A DNA stretch of 64,000 nucleotides from Nitratireductor sp. B36 (GCF_020833685.1 NZ_JACKZY010000002.1:62001-126000), one strand, 5' to 3'. Numbered from the stretch's first letter, positions 53,817-63,247 are shown. The notes: a model not told the origin generated them from the sequence alone. Made by a program: numbers and translations.

Positions 53817-54610
53817 GCGCGCCGCTGGCCGAAATCCGGGGCCTCTCCGTCTCCTACGGGCGTGACGATGCGCGAAGCTTTGCGCTTCAGGACGTCGATC
53901 TCGATATTGCCAAGGGCCGCCGGCTGGCGGTGATCGGCGAAAGCGGATCGGGCAAGAGCACACTGGCGCTGGCGCTCGCCGGGCTACTGCCGCCGCAGGC
54001 GCGGATTGAGGGGGCTATCGGCTGGCCGGGTCTTGCGCATCCGCCCGTGGCGGGACGCGATATCGGCATGGTGTTTCAGGACCCCGGCGGCAGCCTCAAC
54101 CCCGTTCTGACCATTGGCGAACAGGTGGCGGAAGGCGCGGTGCGTCATCTGGGGCTCGACTGGCGCGCGGCACAGTCGCATGCGCTGGCCCTGCTTGAGC
54201 GGGTGCGCATTCCCGATCCGCAGGCCGCACTTGGGGCCTATCCGCATCAGTTTTCCGGCGGGCAGCGCCAGCGCATCGCCATCGCCGCCGCCATTGCGGC
54301 AAAGCCGGGGCTGCTGATCGCCGACGAGCCCACAAGCGCGCTCGACATGGTGGTGCAGGCCGAGATCGTGGCGCTACTCGACGATCTGGTGCGCGAGGCG
54401 GGCATGACACTGGTGTTCATCACCCACGACATTGCGCTCGCCTCCGGCTTTGCCGACGACATTGCCGTGTTTCAGCGGGCGCGGCTGGTGGAGAAAGGTC
54501 CGGCGCAGGCGGTTCTGACGAAGCCGACGCATGCCTATACGAAACACCTTCTTGCCGCGCAGATCGATTTTTCAACACCGCGCCTGATCGACGGGGCGGC
54601 CGATGCCTGA
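53813..54610 (+). CDS. dppD: ABC peptide-type ATP-binding protein (DppD)
   Basis: A 265-residue ATPase. Walker A is GESGSGKST, the Q-loop FQDPGGSLNPVLTIGEQ, the signature FSGGQRQRIAIAAAI and Walker B LLIADEPTSALDM, with the switch ITHDIALAS. Members are usually about 320 residues. This one lacks the C-terminal extension with the iron-sulfur-type Cys pattern found in many DppD proteins. It overlaps dppC by four bases and dppF by eight. Confidence 0.9.
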   Translation: MSAPLAEIRGLSVSYGRDDARSFALQDVDLDIAKGRRLAVIGESGSGKSTLALALAGLLPPQARIEGAIGWPGLAHPPVAGRDIGMVFQDPGGSLNPVLTIGEQVAEGAVRHLGLDWRAAQSHALALLERVRIPDPQAALGAYPHQFSGGQRQRIAIAAAIAAKPGLLIADEPTSALDMVVQAEIVALLDDLVREAGMTLVFITHDIALASGFADDIAVFQRARLVEKGPAQAVLTKPTHAYTKHLLAAQIDFSTPRLIDGAADA

Positions 54611-55388
54611 GCCGCTTCTCGTTGCGCAGAACCTTTGCAAGACCTTCACCAGCCGGGGGCGCAGGGTGACCGCGCTTGACGATGTGAGCCTGACGCTTGC
54701 TCCGGGCGAGACGCTGGGTCTGGTGGGCGCGTCCGGCAGCGGCAAGTCGACGCTCGCGCGGGTGCTACTCAGGCTGTTGGCGGTCGACGCGGGGGCGGTG
54801 CGGCTTCTCGGCGAGGATTGGCTTCAGCTTCGCGGGCAGCCGCTGCGCAGGCAGCGCCGGGCGATCCAGATGGTGTTTCAGGATCCGCTTGCGGCCTTCA
54901 ATCCGCGCGCGACGATCGGCGGAGTGCTGGCGGACCCGCTGCGCATCCACGCGCTTGCGGACCGTGCGGCGCGCCCGGTGCGGGTGGGCGCGCTTCTGGA
55001 GCGGGTCGGGCTTCCCGCAAGCTATGCCGCGCGCGGCGTCCATGAAGTGTCGGGCGGCGAGCGCCAGCGGGTCGCCATCGCGCGTGCCTTGGCTGCGCGC
55101 CCCTCGCTGATCGTGTTCGACGAGCCGGTTTCCGCGCTCGACCAGTCGATACGTGGAGAGATCCTGAAACTCATCACTGATTTGCAGAAAAGCGAAGGCC
55201 TCTCCTACCTCTTCATCGCGCATGATCTCGCTGTCGTGCGTCTTGTTTCCCACCGGGTGGCTATCATGGAGAGCGGCCGTATTGTCGAGACGGGTCCGAC
55301 TTCGCAAATCATCGACAGCCCGCAATCGCCGGCGGGGAGGTCGCTCGTGGCGGCGGTGCCACGGCTGGAGTTTCCTCGCGCTCAATAG
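54603..55388 (+). CDS. dppF: ABC peptide-type ATP-binding protein (DppF)
   Basis: A 261-residue ATPase and the last gene of the importer operon. Walker A is GASGSGKST, the Q-loop FQDPLAAFNPRATI, the signature VSGGERQRVAIARAL and Walker B LIVFDEPVSALDQ, with the switch IAHDLAVVRLVS. The C-terminus is short, like that of DppD. Its start overlaps dppD by eight bases, so the whole set from dppB to dppF is translationally coupled. Confidence 0.9.
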   Translation: MPEPLLVAQNLCKTFTSRGRRVTALDDVSLTLAPGETLGLVGASGSGKSTLARVLLRLLAVDAGAVRLLGEDWLQLRGQPLRRQRRAIQMVFQDPLAAFNPRATIGGVLADPLRIHALADRAARPVRVGALLERVGLPASYAARGVHEVSGGERQRVAIARALAARPSLIVFDEPVSALDQSIRGEILKLITDLQKSEGLSYLFIAHDLAVVRLVSHRVAIMESGRIVETGPTSQIIDSPQSPAGRSLVAAVPRLEFPRAQ

Positions 55389-55487
55389 GCTGAGGGCAAC
55401 CGCATATCGCGGGTTGTGCAGTTGTTGCGCCATGCCGCTATAGTGATGCCGAAACGCACAACTCGCGCGAGCCCGGAGTCATCGTTC

Positions 55488-58163
55488 ATGACGATCCGCA
55501 ATCTTGAATTCGCCGCCCGTCCACGCTCCGTTGCCGTCATCGGTGCTTCAAGCAGGCCCGGCGCCGTCGGTCATATCGTCATGCAGAATCTGCAGGACGG
55601 TGGGTTTGACGGCGAGATCTGGGCGGTCAATCCGAAATACAGGGAAGTGGCAGGCCGGCGCTGCTATAAGCGCGCCGCCGATATTCCGGGGATCCCCGAC
55701 ATCGCCGTCATCGTCACGCCTCCGAAAACGGTGCCGGGCATCATCACCGAGCTCGGCGGGAAGGGAACACGCACCGCTGTCGTCATCACAGCCGGGCTGA
55801 CACGGGAAAACGGGTTGCGTCAGGCCATGCTCGACGCGGCAAAGCCATATCTGTTCCGGATCATCGGGCCGAACACGGTGGGGCTGATCGTGCCGCCGAT
55901 GAATTTCAACGCCAGCTTCGCGCATATGCAGGCAAGGCCCGGCGGGCTGGCGCTGCTTTCGCAATCGGGTGCGATTGCCACGTCGCTCGTGGACTGGGCG
56001 GCGGCGGAAGGCGTGGGCTTCTCGCATATCGTCTCGCTGGGCGATATGGCCGACGTGGATGTGGGCGACTATCTGGAAATGCTTGCCGGCGACGGGCGCA
56101 CGCGCGGCATTCTCATGTATCTCGAAACAATTCCCAACCCGCGCAAATTCATGACCGCCGCCCGGGCGGCGGCGCGGTTGAAACCGGTGATCGCCATCAA
56201 GGCAGGCCGTCACGCGCAGGCCGCACAGGCGGCCGCGACGCACACCGGCGCCCTTTCGGGTGCAGACCGCGTGGTGGAGGCGGCGCTGCGCCGCGCTGGC
56301 ATTCTGCGCGTGCTCGATCTTGGCGAACTGTTCGATGCCGCGGAAGTGCTAGCCCGCTTCCGCCCGCTGCAGCGGGCCCATGTGGGCATTGTCAGCAATG
56401 GCGGCGGGGCCGGTGTTCTGGCGGTGGATCGGCTCAACGATCTTGGCGGCACGATGGCGGAGTTTTCGCCCGAAACCATCGCCCGTCTGGACCGGGCGCT
56501 GCCGCCCAACTGGTCGCATTCCAACCCCGCCGACATTATCGGCGACGCGCCGCCGGAGCGTTACAGCGAGGCGGTTCTTGCGGTGGCCGACGATGCGGAC
56601 ACGGACGCCGTTCTTGTCTTCAATTGCCCGACGGGGCTTGCCTCGCCCTCCGATGCCGCCCGTGCGGTCGCGGCCCTTGCCGACCGGGGCAAGATCAACG
56701 GCAAGCCGCTGATCACCTGCTGGCTGGGCGAGGAGACCGCGCGCGAGGGGCGGCGCATCCTGCAGGAATCCGGCATTGCCAATTTCAGCACGCCGTCCAG
56801 CGTCACGGCGGCGCTTTCCTATCTGGGTGAATGGTCCCGTGCCCAGAAGGCGCTGACCCGTGTGCCTTCGAGCCGCAGCGAGGATGTGCAGGGAGACCGC
56901 GAAAGCCTGCGCGCCATCCTTGAAAAGGTCGCTGCCGAAGGCCGTCGCATGCTGACGGAGCCGGAGGCCAAGGCGGCCATTGCTGCCTACGGGATTCCCG
57001 TGCCTGAAACCGTGATTGTCGAGACACCAGAAGCTGTGAGTGAGGCCACTGCACGCTTGCTCGAAAGCTCGGAAAGGGTTGTCGTCAAACTTCTTTCCAG
57101 AACCATCACGCACAAATCGGATGTCGGCGGCGTGGTGCTTGGCCTCAAGACGCCGGAAGCGGCGCAGAAAGCCGCCGAGAACATCATGAAGCGGCTGGAC
57201 GATGCGGGCATGGCCGACGGGCTTGAAGGCTTTGCCGTTCAGCCCATGGTGGTGCGCAAACACGCCCATGAGCTTATCCTCGGTGTCAGTCAGGATCCGA
57301 TTTTCGGGCCGGTGGTGATGTTCGGTGCGGGCGGCACGGCGGTGGAGGTGATGGAGGATACGGCCATTGCGCTGCCGCCGCTCGACGATGTGCTGGCCGG
57401 CGACCTGATGGCGTCGACCCGCATAGGCAAACTGCTGGCCGGATACCGCGATCGTGCGCCCGCCGACAGCGATGCGATTGCTGGCGCCCTCAACGCCGTG
57501 TCGCAGATGATCGTCGATTTCCCCTGCATCAAGGGCATGGACATCAACCCGCTGCTGGCCGATGCCGACGGTGTCGTGGCGCTCGATGCGCGCATAGAGA
57601 TCGAGCCGGCGGAAATCGACCGCAAGGGTCCGAACCCGGATCTTGCCATCCGCCCTTATCCGGATGGCTGGGAAAAGGATGTAAACCTCGAGGGGCACCG
57701 CTACCATCTGCGCCCGATCAAGCCGGCGGATGTGGCGCTGTTTCCGGATTTCCTGGCGCGCGTTTCGCCGGAGGATATCCGGTTCCGCTTCCTCGCGCCG
57801 CGCAAGCACTTTCCAGACGAAATGCTGGAACGGCTGACCCAGCTCGACTACGAGCGTGACATGGCCTTCATCGCGCTCAGGGAAGAGGATGGGGAAATGG
57901 CGGGCATTGGCCGTCTTTCCGCCGATCCCGACAAGGAGATCGCCGAGTATGGCCTGCTCGTGCGCACTGATCTTCAGGGGCACGGGCTTGGCTTCGCGCT
58001 GCTGAAACAGCTCATCGATTATGGCCGGGAAGAGGGCATTGGCGCCATCGAGGGCATTGTCCTGAGCGACAACACCAAAATGCTCGCCATGTGCCGCGAT
58101 TTTGGCTTCGTGGTGAAGGACAGCGGCGAGGCCGGCGTGACAACGGTGGTGCTGGAGCTCTAG
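55488..58163 (+). CDS. Pat-like acyl-CoA synthetase (NDP-forming) / GNAT fusion
   Basis: An 891-residue fusion. It has an N-terminal CoA-binding domain (residues about 8-135, VAVIGASSRPGAVGHIV), succinyl-CoA-ligase-like domains to about 470, an ATP-grasp domain (about 485-700) and a C-terminal GNAT acetyltransferase (about 725-891, ending FGFVVKDSGEAGVTTVVLEL). This order is that of the lysine acetyltransferase Pat/YfiQ, which controls acetyl-CoA synthetase by acetylation. His252 in ATHTGALSG, the place of the phospho-histidine in ADP-forming acyl-CoA synthetases, is present. Real synthetase activity is therefore possible. ATG 55488 fits the domain start. The gene stands alone. Confidence 0.85.
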   Translation: MTIRNLEFAARPRSVAVIGASSRPGAVGHIVMQNLQDGGFDGEIWAVNPKYREVAGRRCYKRAADIPGIPDIAVIVTPPKTVPGIITELGGKGTRTAVVITAGLTRENGLRQAMLDAAKPYLFRIIGPNTVGLIVPPMNFNASFAHMQARPGGLALLSQSGAIATSLVDWAAAEGVGFSHIVSLGDMADVDVGDYLEMLAGDGRTRGILMYLETIPNPRKFMTAARAAARLKPVIAIKAGRHAQAAQAAATHTGALSGADRVVEAALRRAGILRVLDLGELFDAAEVLARFRPLQRAHVGIVSNGGGAGVLAVDRLNDLGGTMAEFSPETIARLDRALPPNWSHSNPADIIGDAPPERYSEAVLAVADDADTDAVLVFNCPTGLASPSDAARAVAALADRGKINGKPLITCWLGEETAREGRRILQESGIANFSTPSSVTAALSYLGEWSRAQKALTRVPSSRSEDVQGDRESLRAILEKVAAEGRRMLTEPEAKAAIAAYGIPVPETVIVETPEAVSEATARLLESSERVVVKLLSRTITHKSDVGGVVLGLKTPEAAQKAAENIMKRLDDAGMADGLEGFAVQPMVVRKHAHELILGVSQDPIFGPVVMFGAGGTAVEVMEDTAIALPPLDDVLAGDLMASTRIGKLLAGYRDRAPADSDAIAGALNAVSQMIVDFPCIKGMDINPLLADADGVVALDARIEIEPAEIDRKGPNPDLAIRPYPDGWEKDVNLEGHRYHLRPIKPADVALFPDFLARVSPEDIRFRFLAPRKHFPDEMLERLTQLDYERDMAFIALREEDGEMAGIGRLSADPDKEIAEYGLLVRTDLQGHGLGFALLKQLIDYGREEGIGAIEGIVLSDNTKMLAMCRDFGFVVKDSGEAGVTTVVLEL

Positions 58164-58178
58164 GCAGACCCACTGTAG

Positions 58179-58205
58179 CCCCTCACCCGTCTGGCGGATG
58201 AGGGG
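58179..58205. terminator. Bidirectional terminator between convergent genes
   Basis: A stem of about 11 pairs with one mismatch, 58179-58189 with 58195-58205, has a five-base loop and is followed by TGTTT. It lies between the convergent stops of the Pat-like gene and the iron alcohol dehydrogenase and probably serves both. Confidence 0.7.
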
Positions 58206-58225
58206 TGTTTGACAGCGGTCAAACG

Positions 58226-59371
58226 TCAGATACAGGCTTCGAACAGCGCCTTCGTGTTGGCAACGGTGAGCTTCACCGGGTTGCCGCCGGCACTCGGATC
58301 CTCCAGTGCCATGGCCACCATCTCATCGATGCGGTCCGTTCCGACGCCCATTTCCCCAAGCCTCTCAGGGATGCCGAGCTCTGCGCGAAGGCCCATGACG
58401 AAATCGAAGAAACCATCGAACCCGCCCGCAATGCCCAGATAGGCGGCAGCCGCATCGATGCGTTCCTCGATCTCCGGCCGGTTGAGTTTCAGCACAGCCG
58501 GCATCACCACCGCATTCGTGGTTCCATGGTGTGTGTTGTAGATCGCCCCGACCGGGTGCGACACCGCATGGATGGCGCCGAGCCCTTTCTGGAAGGCGAC
58601 CGCGCCCATGGCGGCTGCGCTCATCATCTGCGCACGGGCTTCCAGATCGCTTCCGTTCTGATAAGCCCGGGGGAGATATTCCTTTACCAGACGAAGTCCT
58701 TCGAGCGCGATGCCCTGGCTCATCGGGTGGTAGAAGGGTGAGGAATAGGCCTCCAGACAATGCGCAAAGGCGTCCATCCCCGTGCCGGCGGTGATGGCCT
58801 TCGGCATGCCAACCGTGAGTTCCGGGTCGCAGATGACCACGGAGGGAAGCACTTGGGGATGGAAGATGATCTTCTTCACATGGGTTTCGGAGTTCGTGAG
58901 AACGCCGGCGCGACCCACTTCCGAGCCGGTGCCGGCTGTCGTGGGAACGGCCACGTTCGGTGCGATTTTCGATGCATCCGCGCGGGTCCACCAGTCGCCA
59001 ATGTCTTCGAAATCCCACACCGGTCTAGTCTGGCCCGCCATGAAGGCGATCAGCTTACCGAGATCGAGACCGGAGCCGCCGCCAAAGGCGACGACGCCAT
59101 CATGACCGCCATCCCTGAAAACCTTCACGCCGGCTTCGAGGTTCTTGTCGTTGGGGTTGGGGTCGACGTCCGAGAACATGGCCCGGCCAAGGCCCGCGGC
59201 CTCCAGAATGTCGAGCGCGTTCTTCGTGATGTCCATGCCGGCAAGGCCGCGGTCGGTTACCAGAAGCGGCTTTGAAATGCCGGCTGCCTTACAGGCTTCG
59301 GCGAGTTCCCTGATGCGCCCTGCGCCAAACCGTATAGCGGTGGGATAGGACCAGTTTCCTTCGAGCTTCAT
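58226..59371 (-). CDS. Iron-containing alcohol dehydrogenase
   Basis: A 381-residue group III alcohol dehydrogenase. The NAD site has FGGGSGLDLGK, with VPTTAGTGSEV following. The metal ligands fall in GMDAFAHCLEAYSS and in HAVSHPVGAIYNTHHGTTNAVVMP. It is the last gene of a minus-strand operon with an aldehyde dehydrogenase (four-base ATGA overlap), a glutamine-synthetase-like ligase and a TRAP importer. The pairing suggests alcohol to aldehyde to acid oxidation of an amino alcohol or its gamma-glutamyl derivative. The substrate is not known. Confidence 0.9.
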   Translation of the reverse strand: MKLEGNWSYPTAIRFGAGRIRELAEACKAAGISKPLLVTDRGLAGMDITKNALDILEAAGLGRAMFSDVDPNPNDKNLEAGVKVFRDGGHDGVVAFGGGSGLDLGKLIAFMAGQTRPVWDFEDIGDWWTRADASKIAPNVAVPTTAGTGSEVGRAGVLTNSETHVKKIIFHPQVLPSVVICDPELTVGMPKAITAGTGMDAFAHCLEAYSSPFYHPMSQGIALEGLRLVKEYLPRAYQNGSDLEARAQMMSAAAMGAVAFQKGLGAIHAVSHPVGAIYNTHHGTTNAVVMPAVLKLNRPEIEERIDAAAAYLGIAGGFDGFFDFVMGLRAELGIPERLGEMGVGTDRIDEMVAMALEDPSAGGNPVKLTVANTKALFEACI

Positions 59372-60756
59372 GCCTGTTTCTTTCTCATGTGGTAGGATTT
59401 CGGGCGGGTCAGATTGTGGTAGCCGATTTCGGAAAGCGCGCCGCCGCGCCCGGTGTTCTTACAGCCGGTCCAGCAAAGGGCCGGGTCGAGATAGTCGGCG
59501 CGGTTCATGAACACGGTGCCCGTTTCGATGTCTGCACCGATAGCCGCCGCGCGCTCGGGATCGGATGTCCACAGCGAGGCGGTCAGGCCGAACTCGCAAT
59601 CGTTCATGAGGTCGAGTGCCTCGGTATCGTCCTTCACCGGCATGATGCCCACGACAGGGCCAAAGCTTTCCTCGCGCATCACGCGCATCTGGTGGTTCAC
59701 GTCGATCAGGATCTGCGGCATGAGATAGGTGCCGCCATCATCTTCCGGGAAGGCTTTCGGATCGACCAGCGCCTTTGCGCCCTGCGCCAGCGCGTCTTCG
59801 GTCTGGCTGCGCACTTCGGCCGCAAACCGCTTGTTGGCCATGGGGCCGATGGTGGTTTCGGCGTCCAGCGGATTGCCGAGTTTCAGCTTGCCCACCCAGT
59901 CCACGGACTTCTCGACAAAACTGTCGAAATGCTTCTCCGCGACATAGATGCGTTCGATGCCGCAGCAGCACTGGCCGGCATTGAACATTGCGCCGTCCAT
60001 CAGCACATCGACGGCCCAGTCGATGTCGGCATCCTCCATCACATAGGCGGGATCCTTGCCGCCGAGTTCGAGCCCGAGCCCGGTGAAGGTGCCAGCTGCG
60101 GCGCGCTCGATGGCGCGTCCACCGCCGACGGAGCCTGTGAAATTGATGAAGTCGAAGGAGCGCTTCCCGATCAACTTTTCAGTACCGGCATGGTCAAGGA
60201 AGAGATTGACGAACAGCTCTTCGGGAATGCCCGCTTCATGGAAGGCGCGCACGATGCGCTCACCCACGAGCAGCGTCTGCGTGGCGTGTTTGACGGCAAC
60301 GGCATTGCCGGCGATGAGGGCGGGCACGATGGTGTTCATGGCCGTCATGTAGGGGTAGTTCCACGGCGCGATGACGCCGACCAGCCCGTGGGGAACGCGT
60401 TCGATGCGGCGCGCGAAGCTTTCCGAATCCTCCAGAACGATGGGTGCGAGGGCACGCTCGGCAATCTCCGCCATATAGGCGGAGCGCTCGTTCATGCCGC
60501 CGAACTCGCCGCCATAGCGCACCGGGCGGCCCATCATGTGGGCAAGCTCCGGCACCACTTCGTCTTTCATCTCGTTGAGGCGGGCAACGCCGGCATTCAC
60601 CAGCTTGATGCGCTCATCGAGCGGACGTGCGGCCCAGGCCTTTTGAGCATGGCGGGCATTGGCGAGAAGCCTGGCCGCCTTGTCGGGGTCCATCACCGGG
60701 CGCTCGGCAAAGACCGTGCCGTCGATGGGGGAAATGCATTGCAGGGTTTTCGTCAT
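59368..60756 (-). CDS. NAD(P)-dependent aldehyde dehydrogenase
   Basis: A 462-residue aldehyde dehydrogenase. The glutamate motif is LELGGKDPAYV, and the catalytic Cys is in FNAGQCCCGIER, with three Cys in a row. GVIAPWNYPY and EESFGPVVGIMP are also present. ATG 60756 (MTKTLQCISPIDG) lies one base from the stop of the glutamine-synthetase-like gene. Longer readings enter that gene. The start is typical of succinate-semialdehyde or gamma-aminobutyraldehyde-like members. It probably oxidises the aldehyde formed by the iron alcohol dehydrogenase, possibly still carrying a gamma-glutamyl group. Confidence 0.9.
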   Translation of the reverse strand: MTKTLQCISPIDGTVFAERPVMDPDKAARLLANARHAQKAWAARPLDERIKLVNAGVARLNEMKDEVVPELAHMMGRPVRYGGEFGGMNERSAYMAEIAERALAPIVLEDSESFARRIERVPHGLVGVIAPWNYPYMTAMNTIVPALIAGNAVAVKHATQTLLVGERIVRAFHEAGIPEELFVNLFLDHAGTEKLIGKRSFDFINFTGSVGGGRAIERAAAGTFTGLGLELGGKDPAYVMEDADIDWAVDVLMDGAMFNAGQCCCGIERIYVAEKHFDSFVEKSVDWVGKLKLGNPLDAETTIGPMANKRFAAEVRSQTEDALAQGAKALVDPKAFPEDDGGTYLMPQILIDVNHQMRVMREESFGPVVGIMPVKDDTEALDLMNDCEFGLTASLWTSDPERAAAIGADIETGTVFMNRADYLDPALCWTGCKNTGRGGALSEIGYHNLTRPKSYHMRKKQA

Positions 60757-60757
60757 G

Positions 60758-62125
60758 TCATGCTCTCTCAAAACCGCGCCTGACCTCCCAGTCGGTGACG
60801 CGGCGATCATATTCGGATTGTTCCCAGCGGGCTGCGTGGACATAATGATCGACAACGTCGTCACCAAAGGCCGCACGCAGCATTTTTGAACCGTCGAGCG
60901 CGGTGGCGGCATCGCGCAGGGTTTTGGGGATCTCGCGGATCCCTTCGCCCTCATACGCGTCGCCGACAAAGGCCGGCTCCAGCTCTTTCTTGTTTTCGAT
61001 GCCATCAATGCCTGCCGCGATCAGGGCCGCGAAGGCAAGATAGGGGTTCAGGTCGGCGCCGCCGACCCGGCATTCCACACGCACTGATTTCGTGTCCTCA
61101 CCGCAGACGCGGTAGCCCGCCGTGCGGTTGTCGAACGACCAGATCGCCTTGGTGGGGGCGAAGGTGCCGGCGGCAAAGCGCTTGTAGGAATTGATGTAGG
61201 GCGCGAGGAAATAGGTAATTTCGCCGGCATGGGCGAGCAGGCCCGCCATATAATGTTTCATCATGTCCGACATGCCGTGCTCGCCCGAGGGGTCGAAGAA
61301 GAGCGGCTTGCCATCGAGCGTCCAGAGCGATTGATGGATGTGCGAGGAATTGCCGGCTGCCTTGTCGTCCCATTTGGCCATGAAGCTGATGGCGCGGCCG
61401 GCCTTCCAGGCGATTTCCTTGCAGCCGTTTTTCACGATGGCGTGGCGGTCGGCCATGGTGAGCGCGTCGGTGTATCGGACATTGATCTCCTCCTGACCGG
61501 CATCCGCCTCGCCCTTGGAGTTTTCCACCGGCACATCCGCGCCGTTGAGGCCGTTGCGGATCGCCCGCATCACATCCTCCTCCTTGGTGGTCTGGAAGAT
61601 GTGGTAATCCTCATTGTAGGCGCTGATGCGCTCCAGCCCGCGATAGCCTTTCGCTGCGGCTTCCTCGAATGTGTCGCGGAAGAGGAAGAATTCCAGTTCC
61701 GAGGCCATCATCGCCTTCATGCCCATGGCGTCCAGCCGCGCGACCTGCTTTTTCAGGATGGCGCGTGGCGAATGGGGCACGTCTTCATGGGTGTGGTGGT
61801 CGAGCACATCGCATAGAACCAGCGCCGTGCCTTCCAGCCAGGGAATGCGCCGCATGGTCGAGAGGTCTGGCTTCATCGTGTAATCGCCATAGCCTGCCGA
61901 CCAGCTCGTCGCGCGATAACCCTCGACCGTGAACATCTCCATGTCGGTGGCGAGCAGGTAGTTGCAGCTATGGGTTTCCTCGAATGCGCTTTCGAGGAAG
62001 AAATCCACATGGAACCGCTTGCCCATCAGGCGCCCCTGCATGTCGACCAATGCCACGAGCACCGTGTCGATCTCGCCGGCTTCCGCTGCCGCCTTGAGGC
62101 TTTCCAAAGTCAGTTTGCCCGCCAT
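60758..62125 (-). CDS. Glutamine-synthetase-like gamma-glutamyl ligase
   Basis: A 455-residue member of the glutamine synthetase family. It has the metal and glutamate-site motifs ASELEFFLF and EINVRYTDAL, the ATP-site region NSSHIHQSLW, NRTAGYRVCG and ECRVGGADLNPYLAFAALIAAG. It lacks the adenylylation-site tyrosine loop of classic GlnA. It groups by eye with PuuA/IpuC/GlnA3-4-type enzymes, which join glutamate to polyamines, alkylamines or ethanolamine. The neighbours (alcohol and aldehyde dehydrogenases, TRAP importer) support a catabolic gamma-glutamylation route. Plain ammonia assimilation is unlikely in this setting. Confidence 0.85.
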   Translation of the reverse strand: MAGKLTLESLKAAAEAGEIDTVLVALVDMQGRLMGKRFHVDFFLESAFEETHSCNYLLATDMEMFTVEGYRATSWSAGYGDYTMKPDLSTMRRIPWLEGTALVLCDVLDHHTHEDVPHSPRAILKKQVARLDAMGMKAMMASELEFFLFRDTFEEAAAKGYRGLERISAYNEDYHIFQTTKEEDVMRAIRNGLNGADVPVENSKGEADAGQEEINVRYTDALTMADRHAIVKNGCKEIAWKAGRAISFMAKWDDKAAGNSSHIHQSLWTLDGKPLFFDPSGEHGMSDMMKHYMAGLLAHAGEITYFLAPYINSYKRFAAGTFAPTKAIWSFDNRTAGYRVCGEDTKSVRVECRVGGADLNPYLAFAALIAAGIDGIENKKELEPAFVGDAYEGEGIREIPKTLRDAATALDGSKMLRAAFGDDVVDHYVHAARWEQSEYDRRVTDWEVRRGFERA

Positions 62126-62153
62126 TCAACTCGTCCTGTTGGTGGTTTTGGAT

Positions 62154-62181
62154 ATGGCCCCGGCAATGACGCCGGGGCCAT
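62154..62181 (-). repeat. Intercistronic hairpin after the TRAP binding protein
   Basis: A perfect 11-pair stem, 62154-62164 with 62171-62181, has a six-base loop. It lies in the 69-base gap between the DctP gene and the glutamine-synthetase-like gene. No T-run follows on the minus strand, so it is more likely a processing or stabilising hairpin than a full terminator. Confidence 0.7.
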
Positions 62182-62194
62182 GATTTTGTTCTGA

Positions 62195-63247
62195 TCAACC
62201 GTAGCGATAGGGAGGACCGGCCTTCTGCATGAGCGTGCGGTAGTCGCGCAGGATTTTCACCACACGCTCCTTGCGCCCGCCTTCGGCAGCAATCTCGTCC
62301 CAGAATTTTTCCGCCTCGGCTTCCACCGTCGCCCATTCGGCGTCGGGGATGGTGGTGAGTTCCATCTTGCCGCCATTGACGCGCAGATCCGCTTCGCCGG
62401 CCCAGTACCAGTGCAGGCGATAATAATGCGAGGAGTCCATCGCCAGCCGGAAGAGCTGTTTGAGATGATCCGGCACCTCGTTCCAGCGGTCGGAATTGGC
62501 GAAGAAGGAGCCAACCCAGGCACCGCAGATATTGTTGGTGAGCAGATAGGGCGTCACGTCAGCCCAGCCCACCGTGTAATCCTCGGTGATGCCCGACCAG
62601 GCGATGCCGTCGAGCTCGCCCGTCTGCACGGCAACTTCCACGTCTTCCCATGGAAGCGTGACGGGCACGACGCCGAAGCGGGAAAGGAACTTGCCGGCTG
62701 TCGGGAAGGTGAAGACACGCTTGCCCTTCAGGTCTTCAAGGCTCTTGATGGGTTCCTTGGTGTTGAAGTGGCAGGGGTCCCAGGAGCCGGCGGAGAGCCA
62801 TGTCACACCCTCCACCTCGCCATAGGCCTCTTCCCATATCTCGGCCAGGCCATGCTTGTAGAAGAGCGCCTGCACATCGAGCGAATAGCGCGTGGCAAAG
62901 GGGAAATAGCCGCCGAAGACCGACACATCGACCGGCGCCGCCATGGAATCGTCGTCCGACTGCACGGCGTCGATCGTGCCATTCTGCATGGCGCGGAACA
63001 GTTCGCCCGTCGGCACCAGCTGGTCGGCATAATAGAGCTCGATTTCCATCTCGCCATTGGCCGCCTTGTTGAAGGCGTCGATGGCCGGTTTGACGACATG
63101 TTCGGCAAGGGCAGCGCCGGCATAGGTCTGCAGCCGCCAGCGGATCGGGCTTTGCGCATGAACATAGGGCGTTGCAAGGGCCGTGGTTCCGGCTGCTGCC
63201 GCCGATGCCATGCCCGCTTTCTTGAGAAAGTCGCGTCTGTTTTGCAT
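62195..63247 (-). CDS. TRAP transporter solute-binding protein (DctP family)
   Basis: A 350-residue periplasmic protein with a twin-arginine signal (NRRDFLKKAG, residues 3-12) that ends near VHA (residue about 31). The DctP fold shows IELYYADQLVPTGELFRAMQNGTID, KGKRVFTFPTAGKFLSRFGVVPV and the substrate-Arg region near it. GELDGIAWSGITEDYTVGW resembles TRAP proteins for 2-oxo or amine-type solutes. It lies between the large membrane subunit and the ligase gene. It probably feeds the ligase-dehydrogenase pathway downstream. The ligand is unknown. Confidence 0.88.
   Translation of the reverse strand: MQNRRDFLKKAGMASAAAAGTTALATPYVHAQSPIRWRLQTYAGAALAEHVVKPAIDAFNKAANGEMEIELYYADQLVPTGELFRAMQNGTIDAVQSDDDSMAAPVDVSVFGGYFPFATRYSLDVQALFYKHGLAEIWEEAYGEVEGVTWLSAGSWDPCHFNTKEPIKSLEDLKGKRVFTFPTAGKFLSRFGVVPVTLPWEDVEVAVQTGELDGIAWSGITEDYTVGWADVTPYLLTNNICGAWVGSFFANSDRWNEVPDHLKQLFRLAMDSSHYYRLHWYWAGEADLRVNGGKMELTTIPDAEWATVEAEAEKFWDEIAAEGGRKERVVKILRDYRTLMQKAGPPYRYG

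Noticed and set aside
56349-57983. 544-codon minus-strand open frame inside the Pat-like gene
   Set aside because: The plus-strand frame encodes continuous CoA-binding, ATP-grasp and GNAT domains. The antisense frame shows only GC-driven openness.
59389-60783. Plus-strand open frame opposite the aldehyde dehydrogenase
   Set aside because: Aldehyde dehydrogenase motifs on the minus strand are complete, and the opposite product resembles no family.
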